Below, piece after piece: positions 45,987-55,830 of a stretch of 64,000 nucleotides of DNA. A program made the position numbers and the translations under genes. Location of the stretch: the NCBI GenBank assembly GCA_902774215.1, contig CACYHU010000050.1, positions 1-64,000 of the forward strand, in the 5' to 3' direction. Under the pieces are notes generated by a model. It was not told the origin of the DNA, did no database searches, and worked only from the letters and a program-made list of their open reading frames with translations. The number at the start of each line of letters is the position of its first letter. The stretch's first letter is position 1. The stretch is from an uncultured Chloroflexota bacterium (GTDB lineage: Bacteria > Chloroflexota > Anaerolineae > Anaerolineales > Anaerolineaceae).

Positions 45987-48923
45987 TTACTTACCGGCTT
46001 GTTGATCAGAATCCCTGTTTGACAGGAATTTTTTTTCAAAATCTGACGCTTGAAGCGGTTTGGAGAAATAATACCCCTGTACCAAAGCACATCCCAGATC
46101 CTTTAAAAGCCTGATTTGTTCTTCTGTCTCGACACCTTCGGCAATCACAGGGATATTCATATTTTTTGCAATATCAAGGATCAAACCAACAAGCTGGATG
46201 TCTTTTTCACTATGTTCGATATTGCGAACAAAAGCTCTGTCCATTTTCAGAACATCGATTGGCATGGAAGAAAGCATATTCAGTGAGGAGTACCCCGTAC
46301 CGAAATCATCCATTTCTACTTTATATCCTTTATTGCGCAGGTTTTCCACAACGCGGATCACATGGTCGGCGTTTTCTGTATAGGCGGATTCAGTGACTTC
46401 CAGTTTGATGTCATCGTGATCCAGATCATTATATATCAGGATCTCATCAAGTGTATTCTCAAGCATCGGGTTGAAAACGTCCAGCCTTGACAAATTGACA
46501 GAGACAGGAATCGTTATACCGTACTGCTCCTTCCAGCGTGCGATCTGCTTTGCCGCCTCTTCCCATACGTATTTATCGACTATACTGATACGTCCGTTTT
46601 TCTCAAACAGGGGAATGAAATCATCCGGAGAGATCATACCAAATTCAGGATGCCGCCAGCGGACAAGCGCTTCTGCGCTTACAAGCTTTGGCGGCATGGT
46701 TTGAATATTATATTTAGGCTGATAAAATACTTCAAACTCATATGAATCAAGAGCACGGCGCAAATCGTTCAGCAGCCGCTGTTCAAAGATTTCACGATCG
46801 CGGACCTTCTCATCAAAGATGATCAAATGCTCCTTATAATGTCCGCGCGCCATGGTGCAGGCGATCCGGGCTCTGTCAAAAAGCTGCCATGGTTCGATCT
46901 TCTCCTGCCATGGCATAACACCCATTCGCAGCCGGATGCTTGTATTCGGCGCCGATTCTTCCAGTTTCTTCTGCAGCCGGTCATATATTACCTGATACAT
47001 ATCCGTATGAGGACAATATATATCAAAACGGTCTGCTTCAAATCTGCCGGCAATTCCGCCTGCTTCTTTCGCAACAGCCTGAATCTCTTTACCGAGTGTA
47101 CGCAGGACCTGGTCCCCAAAATCCCGGCCGTACAGGGCATTAACCGAATGAAATTGCTCGATATTCAGTACAATTGCATCCATCGGAGTATCCGGATGTT
47201 CACGGTAAATGCGATTGGCATACTGGAAAAAGAAGCTCCGGTTATACAAGCCGGTCAAATCGTCAGTTTCAGTTGCGGAGATCAGTTTCCGGGCTTTTCT
47301 TTCCGAACGCATGCTTTGTATCAGTAGAATAATGATGATCAGAAGCACGACAAAAACTACAGCACCCACAATGACAATATTGTCTGTGATGAAATCCGAG
47401 AGGCTTAGTCTGGCGTCTTCAGTGATGTAATAAGAAAGGGCTGCATTTGCGATTGAATCGGGAATTCTGCTGATCGCCTTGGTCAATATGGAATATAAAG
47501 CTGTTTCTCCGTTTTTGACCGCAAACGAGAAACCTAATCCTGTTCCGGTGGAAAGCGGTATCAGATGGTATTTCTTGCTCAGCCTTGAGAGATTGTTATA
47601 GCGAAAATTACTGATCAGAACACAATCTGCAACACCGTCTGATACTGCTTTCATACAATCCAGTGTGGTCGGATAATAAACTGTCCTCCAATCGGGATAA
47701 TGCGTAAGAAGAAATGAATCATAATTCGGATTTCCCTCGTTGACTGCTACGATCACATGGTCCTTTTTCACGAATAAATTCTGGTCAGCCTGACGAATGA
47801 TAGCATATACCTCTGTACTCATCAGCGGTGATGTAAGGGTGACATTCAGCATTTCTCCGTCATATACGCTGAGGCTGGAAGGGAACATGCAGTCTATATC
47901 CCCGTTTTGCACCGCTTTTATCGCTTCAGATGCGGTGGGATATGCAACGGGCTCAAAATCAAGATGCACATTTACCATACTGTCAGATGCGTACGCCAGA
48001 TAGTCTTTCAAAGCACCGGTAAGCTCTCCGGTGGCTTTATCCGTACCGGAGAACGCAAGATAGTTGTCAAGGTATCCCACACGGATTTTATCGTGGGTAT
48101 TGAGCCAGTCAACCTCTTCCAATGTCAGAAATGCGTTGGCTCCGGCTCTTTTGATGTATTTTTCAAACATCTGCTGGTTGTAATAACGGTTTTCATCCTG
48201 TATCCTGTTGAGTGCTTCATTCAGTTCCTTCAGAAGATCAGGGCGGCTTTTGCTGACAGCAAAATAAAAGTCTGAAGAACCGACTTTACAGACAGGAATT
48301 GCAAGTTCCGGGTGAACAAAGGAATCTACCGTGACATATGCATCAAGATCACCGTTTACAAGCCTGCGGAGAGATTCGTCCTCGGAAAATGTCACTTCAA
48401 TAACCTCTGCTTTAACATCATTTTTTTCTGCCCATTCACGATAAAAATCGGCTTGAACAGAGTCTTTGTTTACTCCTACCTTTTTCCCGTTAAGCGTAGA
48501 ATAATCTGCCTGAGAAATTTCACTGTTGTTCGGAGCGATAAAAAGGTAATATTCCTCAGTTCCCATGGGAAGAGAAGGATAAAACATGTTTTCTGCGCGT
48601 TTTTCTGTATAGGAGACATCGCTCATCAGATCAATATCTCCATCTTCCAGCATTTGAAGCAAAACAGACCAGCTGCCTTTTACGTATTCGTAAGTCCAGC
48701 CCGTATATGCGGAAATTTTCAGCTGATATTCATAGGCATAACCGGATCTGCGTCCGATCGGATCCAGTTGGTTATAGGAGGAATCGTACCATCCGACGCG
48801 TACGATTTTCCCTTCGTCTTTTGACTGGGCATTGATTGGCAGAGACAAAGAAACAGCAAATATAAGAAAAAGAAGGAGAAAAACGGAAATTTTATTTCGA
48901 AATTGAGGAATAAATTCTGTCAT
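45987..48923 (-). CDS. c-di-GMP phosphodiesterase with two periplasmic-binding sensor domains (PBPb-PBPb-TM-GGDEF*-EAL)
   Basis: A 978-residue protein. Signal/helix at the N-terminus, two tandem SBP-3 domains (~30-265 and ~275-510) like amino-acid-binding proteins, one helix (~515-540), a GGDEF domain whose signature has become FEADRF (inactive as a cyclase), and an EAL domain with EALVRW, NLSR, DDFGTGYSSL, KMD and AEGVE, the metal and catalytic set of active phosphodiesterases. It should break down c-di-GMP under control of an outside solute. GGGGG lies five bases before the ATG at 48923; an ATG at 48935 overlaps that site. First gene of the operon. Confidence 0.92.
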   Translation of the reverse strand: MTEFIPQFRNKISVFLLLFLIFAVSLSLPINAQSKDEGKIVRVGWYDSSYNQLDPIGRRSGYAYEYQLKISAYTGWTYEYVKGSWSVLLQMLEDGDIDLMSDVSYTEKRAENMFYPSLPMGTEEYYLFIAPNNSEISQADYSTLNGKKVGVNKDSVQADFYREWAEKNDVKAEVIEVTFSEDESLRRLVNGDLDAYVTVDSFVHPELAIPVCKVGSSDFYFAVSKSRPDLLKELNEALNRIQDENRYYNQQMFEKYIKRAGANAFLTLEEVDWLNTHDKIRVGYLDNYLAFSGTDKATGELTGALKDYLAYASDSMVNVHLDFEPVAYPTASEAIKAVQNGDIDCMFPSSLSVYDGEMLNVTLTSPLMSTEVYAIIRQADQNLFVKKDHVIVAVNEGNPNYDSFLLTHYPDWRTVYYPTTLDCMKAVSDGVADCVLISNFRYNNLSRLSKKYHLIPLSTGTGLGFSFAVKNGETALYSILTKAISRIPDSIANAALSYYITEDARLSLSDFITDNIVIVGAVVFVVLLIIIILLIQSMRSERKARKLISATETDDLTGLYNRSFFFQYANRIYREHPDTPMDAIVLNIEQFHSVNALYGRDFGDQVLRTLGKEIQAVAKEAGGIAGRFEADRFDIYCPHTDMYQVIYDRLQKKLEESAPNTSIRLRMGVMPWQEKIEPWQLFDRARIACTMARGHYKEHLIIFDEKVRDREIFEQRLLNDLRRALDSYEFEVFYQPKYNIQTMPPKLVSAEALVRWRHPEFGMISPDDFIPLFEKNGRISIVDKYVWEEAAKQIARWKEQYGITIPVSVNLSRLDVFNPMLENTLDEILIYNDLDHDDIKLEVTESAYTENADHVIRVVENLRNKGYKVEMDDFGTGYSSLNMLSSMPIDVLKMDRAFVRNIEHSEKDIQLVGLILDIAKNMNIPVIAEGVETEEQIRLLKDLGCALVQGYYFSKPLQASDFEKKFLSNRDSDQQAGK

Positions 48924-49030
48924 CCTAACCCCCATGATCTTAGATGAAGACTTGTGACCTTATTATTCAAAAATGATTATGCATTTAATCATAACATAAT
49001 TTTGTCAAATATTATGAACCATTTTTATAA

Positions 49031-49060
49031 AAAAACTGCATCCTGAATCATGCAGTTTTT
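49031..49060 (-). terminator. Terminator after the YgiT-type gene
   Basis: Perfect stem AAAAACTGCAT / ATGCAGTTTTT with an eight-base loop; the T-run on the minus strand is part of the arm. It may work in both directions. Confidence 0.85.
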
Positions 49061-49083
49061 CGAATCTTTTGAATATTTCGATA

Positions 49084-49383
49084 TTATAAGGCAGACCGGT
49101 GAGCCTTTGATTTCCTGATCGATTTATCTTTCTCACTGTTTGCGCCGGAAGGAATGTTGGCGATACGGTCAAAGGCGGGAGTACCGGCAGCGGGGGATAA
49201 AATCATCCCGAGGTTGAAGACTGCTCCCTGGTCCCAATCCCGGTGGCCGCAAACATCACAGACCCAGCATGGGAAATCAGGTACGATCACCATTTCATTT
49301 TCAATCCAGGTGTAATAAGTGCCTTTTTTGCGCTGAATCAGGCCTACCTGACATTCCGGACAGTAACGTTTTTCTTCATTCAT
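49084..49383 (-). CDS. YgiT-type zinc-finger protein
   Basis: From the ATG at 49383, which has AAGGAAG at good spacing, the protein is 99 residues. It has CPEC near the start and CDVCGH near residue 43, the two CxxC pairs of the YgiT/MqsA zinc domain, and a basic C-terminal tail. MqsA-type antitoxins have a DNA-binding domain after the zinc part; here only a short tail follows and no toxin gene is adjacent. It is 10 bases downstream of signal peptidase I and co-directional. Function unknown. Confidence 0.75.
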   Translation of the reverse strand: MNEEKRYCPECQVGLIQRKKGTYYTWIENEMVIVPDFPCWVCDVCGHRDWDQGAVFNLGMILSPAAGTPAFDRIANIPSGANSEKDKSIRKSKAHRSAL

Positions 49384-49393
49384 AAAAACTTCC

Positions 49394-49996
49394 TTATTTG
49401 GCTGTATCACTGCTCAATTCAATTTTATCACGGATGATACTGATTCGATTCAAAGGCCAATAGCGGAAAAATGCGTTTCCGATAAGATTTGCCTTTGGAA
49501 CGCCGCCCCAGACATGTGAATCAGAGGAGTGATTGCGGTTATCTCCCAAAACGAAATATTCTCCTTCTGCCACATCCCATGTCCCGGAATACTGGATCGG
49601 TTCATGCAGCCAGGGTTCCTCTATTTTTTCACCGTTTATATAAAGTTCACCTTCGGTGACTTCAACATGGTCCCCCGGGAGACCGATCATTCGTTTTATA
49701 TAATCTTTGCCGGGATCGACCGGAGAGTGAAAAATAACAACATCCCCCCTGCGCGGTTCACTGAATTTGTAATTCAGTTTATTTACCATTACCAGCTGGC
49801 CTTCATGGAAAGTGGTTTCCATGGAAATATTTTCAACACGGAATCGGCCGATGCAGAAATCAATTGCGAAGTAAAGGACAACCGCAAGCAGTATGTCTTC
49901 TACAATCTCACGCCATTTGGGTTTCTGTTTCGGTTTTTCCGCCTCATGTATTTCTTTTGTGTAGGATTTTCTGTTTTTTGAATTATTCTTTGACAT
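49394..49996 (-). CDS. lepB: Signal peptidase I
   Basis: A 200-residue type I signal peptidase with one N-terminal helix (residues ~33-50). Catalytic Ser58 is in VENISMETTF and the base Lys101 in YIKRMIGLPGD; GDNRNHSSDSH follows near 155. It removes signal peptides from exported proteins outside the membrane. Box B reads SMETT where SMxPT is usual, so a Pro is replaced by Thr. The many exported proteins without lipobox in this window would be its substrates. Confidence 0.95.
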   Translation of the reverse strand: MSKNNSKNRKSYTKEIHEAEKPKQKPKWREIVEDILLAVVLYFAIDFCIGRFRVENISMETTFHEGQLVMVNKLNYKFSEPRRGDVVIFHSPVDPGKDYIKRMIGLPGDHVEVTEGELYINGEKIEEPWLHEPIQYSGTWDVAEGEYFVLGDNRNHSSDSHVWGGVPKANLIGNAFFRYWPLNRISIIRDKIELSSDTAK

Positions 49997-50067
49997 CTAA
50001 AAGTACCTCTATTCTCCTAATCATACACCTGAAATGTAAAAATGCAATTAATATGTTTTATTTTAGT

Positions 50068-50262
50068 GGGGTCAGTGGTCGGTATTCAGTAGTCGGTGGT
50101 CAGTGGTCAGTGGTCAGCAGATGGATATTCTTTAATCAGCCAAAATACAAAAACATCTGACCTATTATAACCTATATCCTATATCCTACATATTATCCTC
50201 TATCCACTATATCCTAAATACTCACTATCCCCTATCACCTATATCCTATTCCCTAAACACAC
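50068..50262. repeat. Two heptamer arrays, GTCAGTG-type and CCTATAT-type
   Basis: Left array (50070-50118) of degenerate 7-mers GTCAGTG, GTCGGTA, TTCAGTA. Right array (50161-50256) of CCTATAT-like 7-mers with drift. CAGATG (50118) and CATCTG (50154) flank a spacer between them, as in the locus near 28.3 kb. No gene is in this gap, which separates lepB and der. Confidence 0.65.
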
Positions 50263-50263
50263 C

Positions 50264-51631
50264 CTATCTCCTCGCCTTGAATACAAAGCGGATCGGTGTA
50301 CCGATAAATCCAAAACGTTCACGCAGCTGGTTTTCCAGATAACGTTTGTATGTGAAATGCGCCAGGTCCGGATCATTGACATAGATCATGAAGGTTGGCG
50401 GGTCGGAACGAACCTGTGTCGCGTAATACATCTGCAGGGACCGTCCGGATTTTGATGTGGCATGATGTTTATCCTGAGCTTCATGGATTGCGTCATTCAG
50501 CGCTGAAGTCGGAATGCGGACCAGACGCTGTTCCTGAACCTGCAGAGCGGTCGTCAGGATTTGATTGGTGCGCTGCCCGGTTTTAGCGGAAACGAAGAGA
50601 ATCGGAACGTAATCCAGAAAATTCAGGTCCTTGCGGATTTTTTCTGTAAACTGCTGCATGGTATAGGTGTCTTTTTCGATTGCGTCCCATTTATTGACAA
50701 CAACGACAACACTTTTCCAGGCTTCCAGGATATATCCGGCAATATGCGCTTCCTGCGTGGAAACACCCTGTGTAGCATCAATAACAAGGAGAGAGACATC
50801 GGCCTCTTCGATCACGCGCATCGAACGGATGACTGAATATTTTTCAACGCCTGCCTCTACCTTGCCCTTACGCCGGATGCCGGCAGTGTCTACCAGTGTG
50901 ACAGGAACATCGCCGACCATCAGTTTCGTGTCAATGGCATCACGTGTAGTTCCCGGAATATTGCTGACTATAACACGATCTTCGCCGCAAAGCCGGTTCA
51001 AAAGACTGGATTTACCCACATTCGGACGTCCGACAATAGCGATTTTCACACTGTCATCCGGTTCCTCTTCTTCCTGTTCAGGAAACAGGGCGCAGAGAGC
51101 ATCCAGCAAATCTCCCGTTTCGGTGCCATGGATAGCTGAAATCGGGTATGGATCGCCCATGCCGAGTTCGTAGAATTCAGGAACGTTGGCGCGGAGATTA
51201 TCGGAATCAGCCTTATTGACTACCAGCAAAACAGGCGGGGTTCGTTTCCCGTTTTCGTTCTTTTGAAGGCGTCGAAGGATCTGCGCAATTTCACGGTCAG
51301 CGGTGGTAACACCTGTGGAAGCATCTGTCAGAAAAAGAACGACATCTGCCTCTTCAACTGCAAGGATGGCCTGAGTCTTGATCTCGGAGATAAAATCGGC
51401 AGACCCTACGGAAAGTGGAGTCTTTTGTCCTGCGGCCTCCGGGTCAATACCGCCGGTGTCAATGATATCGAATTCTGTTCCGCACCATTCGGCATGGCCA
51501 AAAAGACGATCACGGGTAGTACCGGGAACGTCATCAACGATCGCATCCCGTGTCCCCGAGAGACGATTGAATAAGGTACTTTTCCCGACATTGGGACGGC
51601 CGACCAAAGCCACAACAGGTTTTCGTGTCAT
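50264..51631 (-). CDS. der: Ribosome biogenesis GTPase Der (EngA)
   Basis: A 455-residue protein with two GTPase domains and a C-terminal KH-like domain. G1 motifs GRPNVGKST (near residue 8) and GRPNVGKSS (near 203), G3 DTGG and DTAG, G4 NKAD and NKWD. Der is essential for assembly of the 50S ribosomal subunit. GGGAGG is well placed before the ATG. It is divergent from the glycosyltransferase gene, with a promoter between them. Normal length, nothing missing. Confidence 0.97.
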   Translation of the reverse strand: MTRKPVVALVGRPNVGKSTLFNRLSGTRDAIVDDVPGTTRDRLFGHAEWCGTEFDIIDTGGIDPEAAGQKTPLSVGSADFISEIKTQAILAVEEADVVLFLTDASTGVTTADREIAQILRRLQKNENGKRTPPVLLVVNKADSDNLRANVPEFYELGMGDPYPISAIHGTETGDLLDALCALFPEQEEEEPDDSVKIAIVGRPNVGKSSLLNRLCGEDRVIVSNIPGTTRDAIDTKLMVGDVPVTLVDTAGIRRKGKVEAGVEKYSVIRSMRVIEEADVSLLVIDATQGVSTQEAHIAGYILEAWKSVVVVVNKWDAIEKDTYTMQQFTEKIRKDLNFLDYVPILFVSAKTGQRTNQILTTALQVQEQRLVRIPTSALNDAIHEAQDKHHATSKSGRSLQMYYATQVRSDPPTFMIYVNDPDLAHFTYKRYLENQLRERFGFIGTPIRFVFKARR

Positions 51632-51676
51632 CTTTACCTCCCATTTCCAGCCCGTAAAGGCCTTAACTGACAGTTT

Positions 51677-51706
51677 ATTTTACCATGAAGGCCCTTTTCT
51701 AATCAA
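51677..51706 (-). promoter_or_regulatory. Probable promoter of der
   Basis: On the minus strand TTGATT (51706-51701), 18-base spacer, TAAAAT (51682-51677), 46 bases before the start codon. Confidence 0.6.
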
Positions 51707-51732
51707 AAGTCAGGAGCAATCAGGCTATTATA

Positions 51733-51741
51733 TGCTATAAT
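51733..51741 (+). promoter_or_regulatory. Extended -10 promoter of the glycosyltransferase gene
   Basis: TGCTATAAT, identical to the box before gyrA, 31 bases before the ATG at 51773. Confidence 0.7.
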
Positions 51742-51772
51742 TTATACATATAATTTATATTAATGAGCCGTT

Positions 51773-52522
51773 ATGAAAAAAGTATTGGTCTACCTTCCAT
51801 GTTACAACGAATCACCGAATATCATTCCGTTGGTTGAAAAATGGTTTGACATAGCTTCTGATTTCAATGCTGCAGGTTATGAATTGCATGTAAGCTGTAT
51901 TGATGATAAAAGTACAGACGATACAGCGGCAAAAATTAAAATACTGACAGAACGGTTCTCTGAATGTGAATTGATTTCACATGAGCACAATAAAGGTTTA
52001 GGCGGTGTATTAAACACGGCATTCAATTTGTTTTTGAAAAACGGACAGGAAGGCGATCTGTGTGTTCTGATGGACGGAGACAATTCTCATGATCCGATAT
52101 ATTCCCTTTCCATGTTGCCGAAAATAGAAGCCGGTGCGGATGTGGTAATTGCTTCACGCTATCAGAGCGGAGCTGCAGTTAAAGGTCTGTCAGGAATCAG
52201 ACAGTTTATGAGTAATGGGGCCGGGGTATTCTACAAATTGATCCTGGGCGTTAAAAATGTAAAAGATTATACCTGCGGCTACAGGATGTATACTTACAAT
52301 ATTATACAAAAAGCCCGGGATACCTATGGTGAAAATATCGCGGAACGCAGAACCTTCGCGTGTATGATGGAAGTGCTGTATAAACTGGCAAAAATCGGTG
52401 CAAAGTTTGATGAGGTTCCCTTTGTCCTTCGTTACGATCATAAACAGGGTGACAGTAAAATGCGCGTCTTTAAAACCGCAAAAGACAGCATTCTTACTGC
52501 TTTTTCACTGCGTTTTTCGTGA
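51773..52522 (+). CDS. DPM1-like family 2 glycosyltransferase
   Basis: A 249-residue GT-A enzyme. It opens with VYLPCYNESPNIIPLVEKW, then CIDDKSTDDT and the metal-binding LMDGDNSHDP, as in dolichol/polyprenol-phosphate mannose synthases, but has no C-terminal membrane helices. It probably loads a sugar onto polyprenol phosphate at the inner membrane face. Its last 29 bases overlap the end of the YfhO-family gene on the other strand; a lipid-linked sugar made here could be used by that protein or by the GT-C protein at 21.8 kb. That link is inference. Confidence 0.9.
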   Translation: MKKVLVYLPCYNESPNIIPLVEKWFDIASDFNAAGYELHVSCIDDKSTDDTAAKIKILTERFSECELISHEHNKGLGGVLNTAFNLFLKNGQEGDLCVLMDGDNSHDPIYSLSMLPKIEAGADVVIASRYQSGAAVKGLSGIRQFMSNGAGVFYKLILGVKNVKDYTCGYRMYTYNIIQKARDTYGENIAERRTFACMMEVLYKLAKIGAKFDEVPFVLRYDHKQGDSKMRVFKTAKDSILTAFSLRFS

Positions 52523-55500
52523 GATATCTGCGTTCGATCAATAAACCGGAAAAAGCGCAAATAATTGAGATGATGCTGAATGCCAATCCTGCGGTCAGTC
52601 CGCGGGGCTCATATTTAAGCAGGATCTGATGTTCACCGGCGGTAAGGTTTGCCGAGAGGAACATATCAAATGCCGGAATTAATTCTGTTTTTTGTTCATC
52701 CACAAAAAGTTCCCAGCCTTTGTCATATGGAATACTGAAAAACAGTTTTCCGTCCTCCCATGCGGTGATATTTCCGGTGATACGGGTATCCGTGTGTTCG
52801 CTGACACTGAGCGATTCGGATTTCATACGACTGGTTTCCGAAAGAAGAAGGAACGGATTTTCAAAGAAGAGTTGAGCTTTTGAAAGATGCAAAGCTTCTT
52901 CCGTGTCATATGCTCTGAGCGTGACTGAAATATCTTCCCCGTCTACAAAAGACCCGAGACGCAGCAGCGGCAGCCCCCGGCCGTCAAAATAATCGCCGAT
53001 CCGTTTTCCGTTTACTTCAATTGAAGAAAGTGTTTTTTCAGGACTTTCAAAATATGCGTATAGTGTGCCGGTATGTTCACATTTCAGATCCCATGTGATT
53101 TCATTTTCGGAGCTTTCTGTTTTTATAATTATTGCTTCCGTGAAAAGGGGATCAGCATTGCCGCTCAAAGCACTGAACATTAAGTTCTGCATGCTGAAAT
53201 GATCCGGGGCAGATAAAATATCTTCATAAAGTCCGGACCCTTTCGGTACCAGGAAACCAATCGGAAGACTGTACGGATTGCTGTATACGGTTTTGTTTCC
53301 CCTGCTGAATATCGCGTTATAAGGTTTCCCGATCCTTCCCTGATCCGTAACAAGATACCGGATCCCGAGAATACTGTCCATTGTGACTGTTGACCCTTCC
53401 CCGTATTCAAAGCGGGTCGGATAGAACCTGTATCCCGCGGCAGGAAGGAACTGCATTATTTTATATTTGAGCGTGGAGGAAAAATGGCTGATGCCGCTGT
53501 AATCAAGCAGAAAAGCGTCATTTGCGTCGTGAAAATAAGTCTTTTCCAAACGGTAAAAATCGCGGTCTTTCCTCTTGATCTCATCGATCAGCGCTTTATT
53601 CTCCGCGTAAAAATCATTGAATGATGTCCGTGTTTCCGAACGGTCATAAGCGGATTTGTTCCCGAGGATCATCCATCCGTTCAAAAACAGGTCAAAAGCG
53701 ACCAACAGGAATACAACTGTTTTTGCGCGGGTTCCGCTGTCTGTTATGTAGAAAATGCCGGAAAAGAAAAGGATCAGCAGCAGATTCAGGAGGAAAGCGC
53801 TTGTCGTGAACCAGGAAAAGCCTTGTAACTGGACAAGCACAAGCAGCAGGACAGTCAGAACGGCACAAATCAAAAAGTGGATCCCCGTGCTGCCTTTATT
53901 ATTCTGAAAACAGCGCAGTGCCGGCAGAAGCAGCAGAAAACTCACGGCAAAAGAGTAGCGGTATGGCCACCAGACCGGCTCGTTAAAACCATGAATGACA
54001 AGATTCAGCGCATTGATCCACATCGCAAAGAAACATACAGCCAGCAGAACGAAAACGGATATTTTTTCTTTTCGTGAGATTTTGCTGTTCATCAGGAAAA
54101 GCGTAATGCAGAAAGGTATCATGACGCCGCAGAAGATGTTGGGAAGTCCGGAAGTCAGGGTTTGTGTCTGATCAAATGCGCTGTTGAACATTTTCCCGAT
54201 CAATTCGATGATGCGGAAATTACGCGTAAAGGTGAAAACAGACAGATCAAAGGTCTTCATTCCGCCGCCAAGCTGAAGGGCTACCGGGATCAGCAATGCC
54301 GCACAGCTTCCGGCTGAAAGCAGTGACCACAGGATAAAACGGAAAAATGTCCATCCCTTTTGCCGTTGGTCAGAAAGATAGAGCCGGCAGAAAAAGTATG
54401 GTATTGCAAAACAGCAGATCTGAAAACCGGAATAATAATTCAGGAGCATCGCAGCGCACAGGGAGATGTAATATACCCATCCGCTTTTACGGGCAATGAT
54501 GCGGTCGATACCAAGAAAAACCAGCGGGAGAATCAAAGCTCCGTTTCGAAGCTGGGTATGTTCGGCGATGACGAAATTGAAAGACATCAGCGCATACCCG
54601 GTGGAAAACAGCAGCGTTTCGCCATTGGTTCTGAAAGTCTTCCGGAAATAAACCGCAGCAGTCAAACCGCAAATGGCGTAGCGCAGGATAACGAGCAGCG
54701 TAACAGCTTCAGGTATACGGTCCTCAGGGGAAAAAGCAATAAGCCAGTCCAGCGGATTTGAGATGTAATATGCGAAGAGGGAAAGATAATCGTCTCCGAG
54801 AGATTTGCTGAAGGAATAAAACAGGCTGCGTCCATCCCGGAGCAGCGTCCTGATGTGAACAAGAAAATCCACATACTGGCACTGCATATCTGAAATCAGG
54901 AATGATTTTTCACCAAAGGGAGTTATCTTCAGAATGAGGCAGATGATGAGCAGAAGAATACCCGGGATAAGAAAAGCAGCAGGGAAAAGCAGCCATTCCC
55001 GGATCTCACGGGGTGTACTTTCCTTCTTCCGCAGAAATGCTGCCGGAAACGAAAACAGACAGCACAAAACACCGCACAGAGAAAACACGAGCACGGCAAA
55101 GATGAGCTGGCGTGAGATATTCATCCCTGAAACAAATACCGGTGTTACGATATTTGGATTTACGTCATAAGGATGTGCCCCTGCGTAAACCACTGTAGGG
55201 GTTTCCGAATGAAAGGAGAGTATCGGCTGATGCAGATGAAGACCGGTTGGAAAATCGATCGAACAGTTCCCGCTGCAGACCATTGTTTTGCCGTCCTGCT
55301 CCCAGTTTTCGCTGAATTTCAGACTGTCAGGCTTTATATCCCGCCAGCCTTTCCAGTCATAAATATTTATATCCAAATCGGCCGGTGTCTCAGCCCAGTA
55401 AGCCCAGTTAAGCCTGACAGGAGAATCTTCCGCTTCAACGGAAAGATGCGTGTCATCCGGAAAAAAAACATAAACCGGATGAGTATATTCGAGAAGAAAA

Positions 55501-55733
55501 ACAGCGGAAAATGACAGGAGCAGCGCGGTACTGAAGGCCCATTTAAGAGAATTTCCGGAGACGATTTTTATTGAAAACCAACTCAAAACAGCAGCTGCTG
55601 TCAGAACTCCTGCAGTCAGGAGCAATTCCTTACGGGAAAGGATCTCATCATTGAAGAGGAATATCGCACAGGTCAGAAGAAGAAAGGATAAAACATACCA
55701 GGTTATGATCATAGCTTTTTTCATAATTTGCAT
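52494..55733 (-). CDS. YfhO-family polytopic membrane protein (GT-C type)
   Basis: A 1,079-residue protein. About fourteen helices fill the first two thirds, with a long outer loop after helix 4 and the YfhO-like stretch DMQCQYVDFLVHIRTLLRDG. The last third is an outer beta-rich domain with a final helix near the C-terminus, ending in a basic tail. YfhO proteins add sugars to cell-surface polymers such as lipoteichoic acid in some Bacilli. An in-frame ATG at 55724 could also be the start; neither has a strong ribosome site. It overlaps the convergent DPM1-like gene. Confidence 0.85.
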   Translation of the reverse strand: MQIMKKAMIITWYVLSFLLLTCAIFLFNDEILSRKELLLTAGVLTAAAVLSWFSIKIVSGNSLKWAFSTALLLSFSAVFLLEYTHPVYVFFPDDTHLSVEAEDSPVRLNWAYWAETPADLDINIYDWKGWRDIKPDSLKFSENWEQDGKTMVCSGNCSIDFPTGLHLHQPILSFHSETPTVVYAGAHPYDVNPNIVTPVFVSGMNISRQLIFAVLVFSLCGVLCCLFSFPAAFLRKKESTPREIREWLLFPAAFLIPGILLLIICLILKITPFGEKSFLISDMQCQYVDFLVHIRTLLRDGRSLFYSFSKSLGDDYLSLFAYYISNPLDWLIAFSPEDRIPEAVTLLVILRYAICGLTAAVYFRKTFRTNGETLLFSTGYALMSFNFVIAEHTQLRNGALILPLVFLGIDRIIARKSGWVYYISLCAAMLLNYYSGFQICCFAIPYFFCRLYLSDQRQKGWTFFRFILWSLLSAGSCAALLIPVALQLGGGMKTFDLSVFTFTRNFRIIELIGKMFNSAFDQTQTLTSGLPNIFCGVMIPFCITLFLMNSKISRKEKISVFVLLAVCFFAMWINALNLVIHGFNEPVWWPYRYSFAVSFLLLLPALRCFQNNKGSTGIHFLICAVLTVLLLVLVQLQGFSWFTTSAFLLNLLLILFFSGIFYITDSGTRAKTVVFLLVAFDLFLNGWMILGNKSAYDRSETRTSFNDFYAENKALIDEIKRKDRDFYRLEKTYFHDANDAFLLDYSGISHFSSTLKYKIMQFLPAAGYRFYPTRFEYGEGSTVTMDSILGIRYLVTDQGRIGKPYNAIFSRGNKTVYSNPYSLPIGFLVPKGSGLYEDILSAPDHFSMQNLMFSALSGNADPLFTEAIIIKTESSENEITWDLKCEHTGTLYAYFESPEKTLSSIEVNGKRIGDYFDGRGLPLLRLGSFVDGEDISVTLRAYDTEEALHLSKAQLFFENPFLLLSETSRMKSESLSVSEHTDTRITGNITAWEDGKLFFSIPYDKGWELFVDEQKTELIPAFDMFLSANLTAGEHQILLKYEPRGLTAGLAFSIISIICAFSGLLIERRYLTKNAVKKQ

Positions 55734-55830
55734 CCGGTAAAGCCAATAAAGATACTTTATTATTGAAATTTTATACGAAAACTAAAAATCTTGCCTTAAT
55801 TATTAAGAAAATTTGTGTAGATTTGAATTC

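Noticed and set aside
49084-49383. Antitoxin of an MqsRA-type toxin-antitoxin pair
   Set aside because: Only the zinc domain is present; no DNA-binding domain and no toxin gene beside it.
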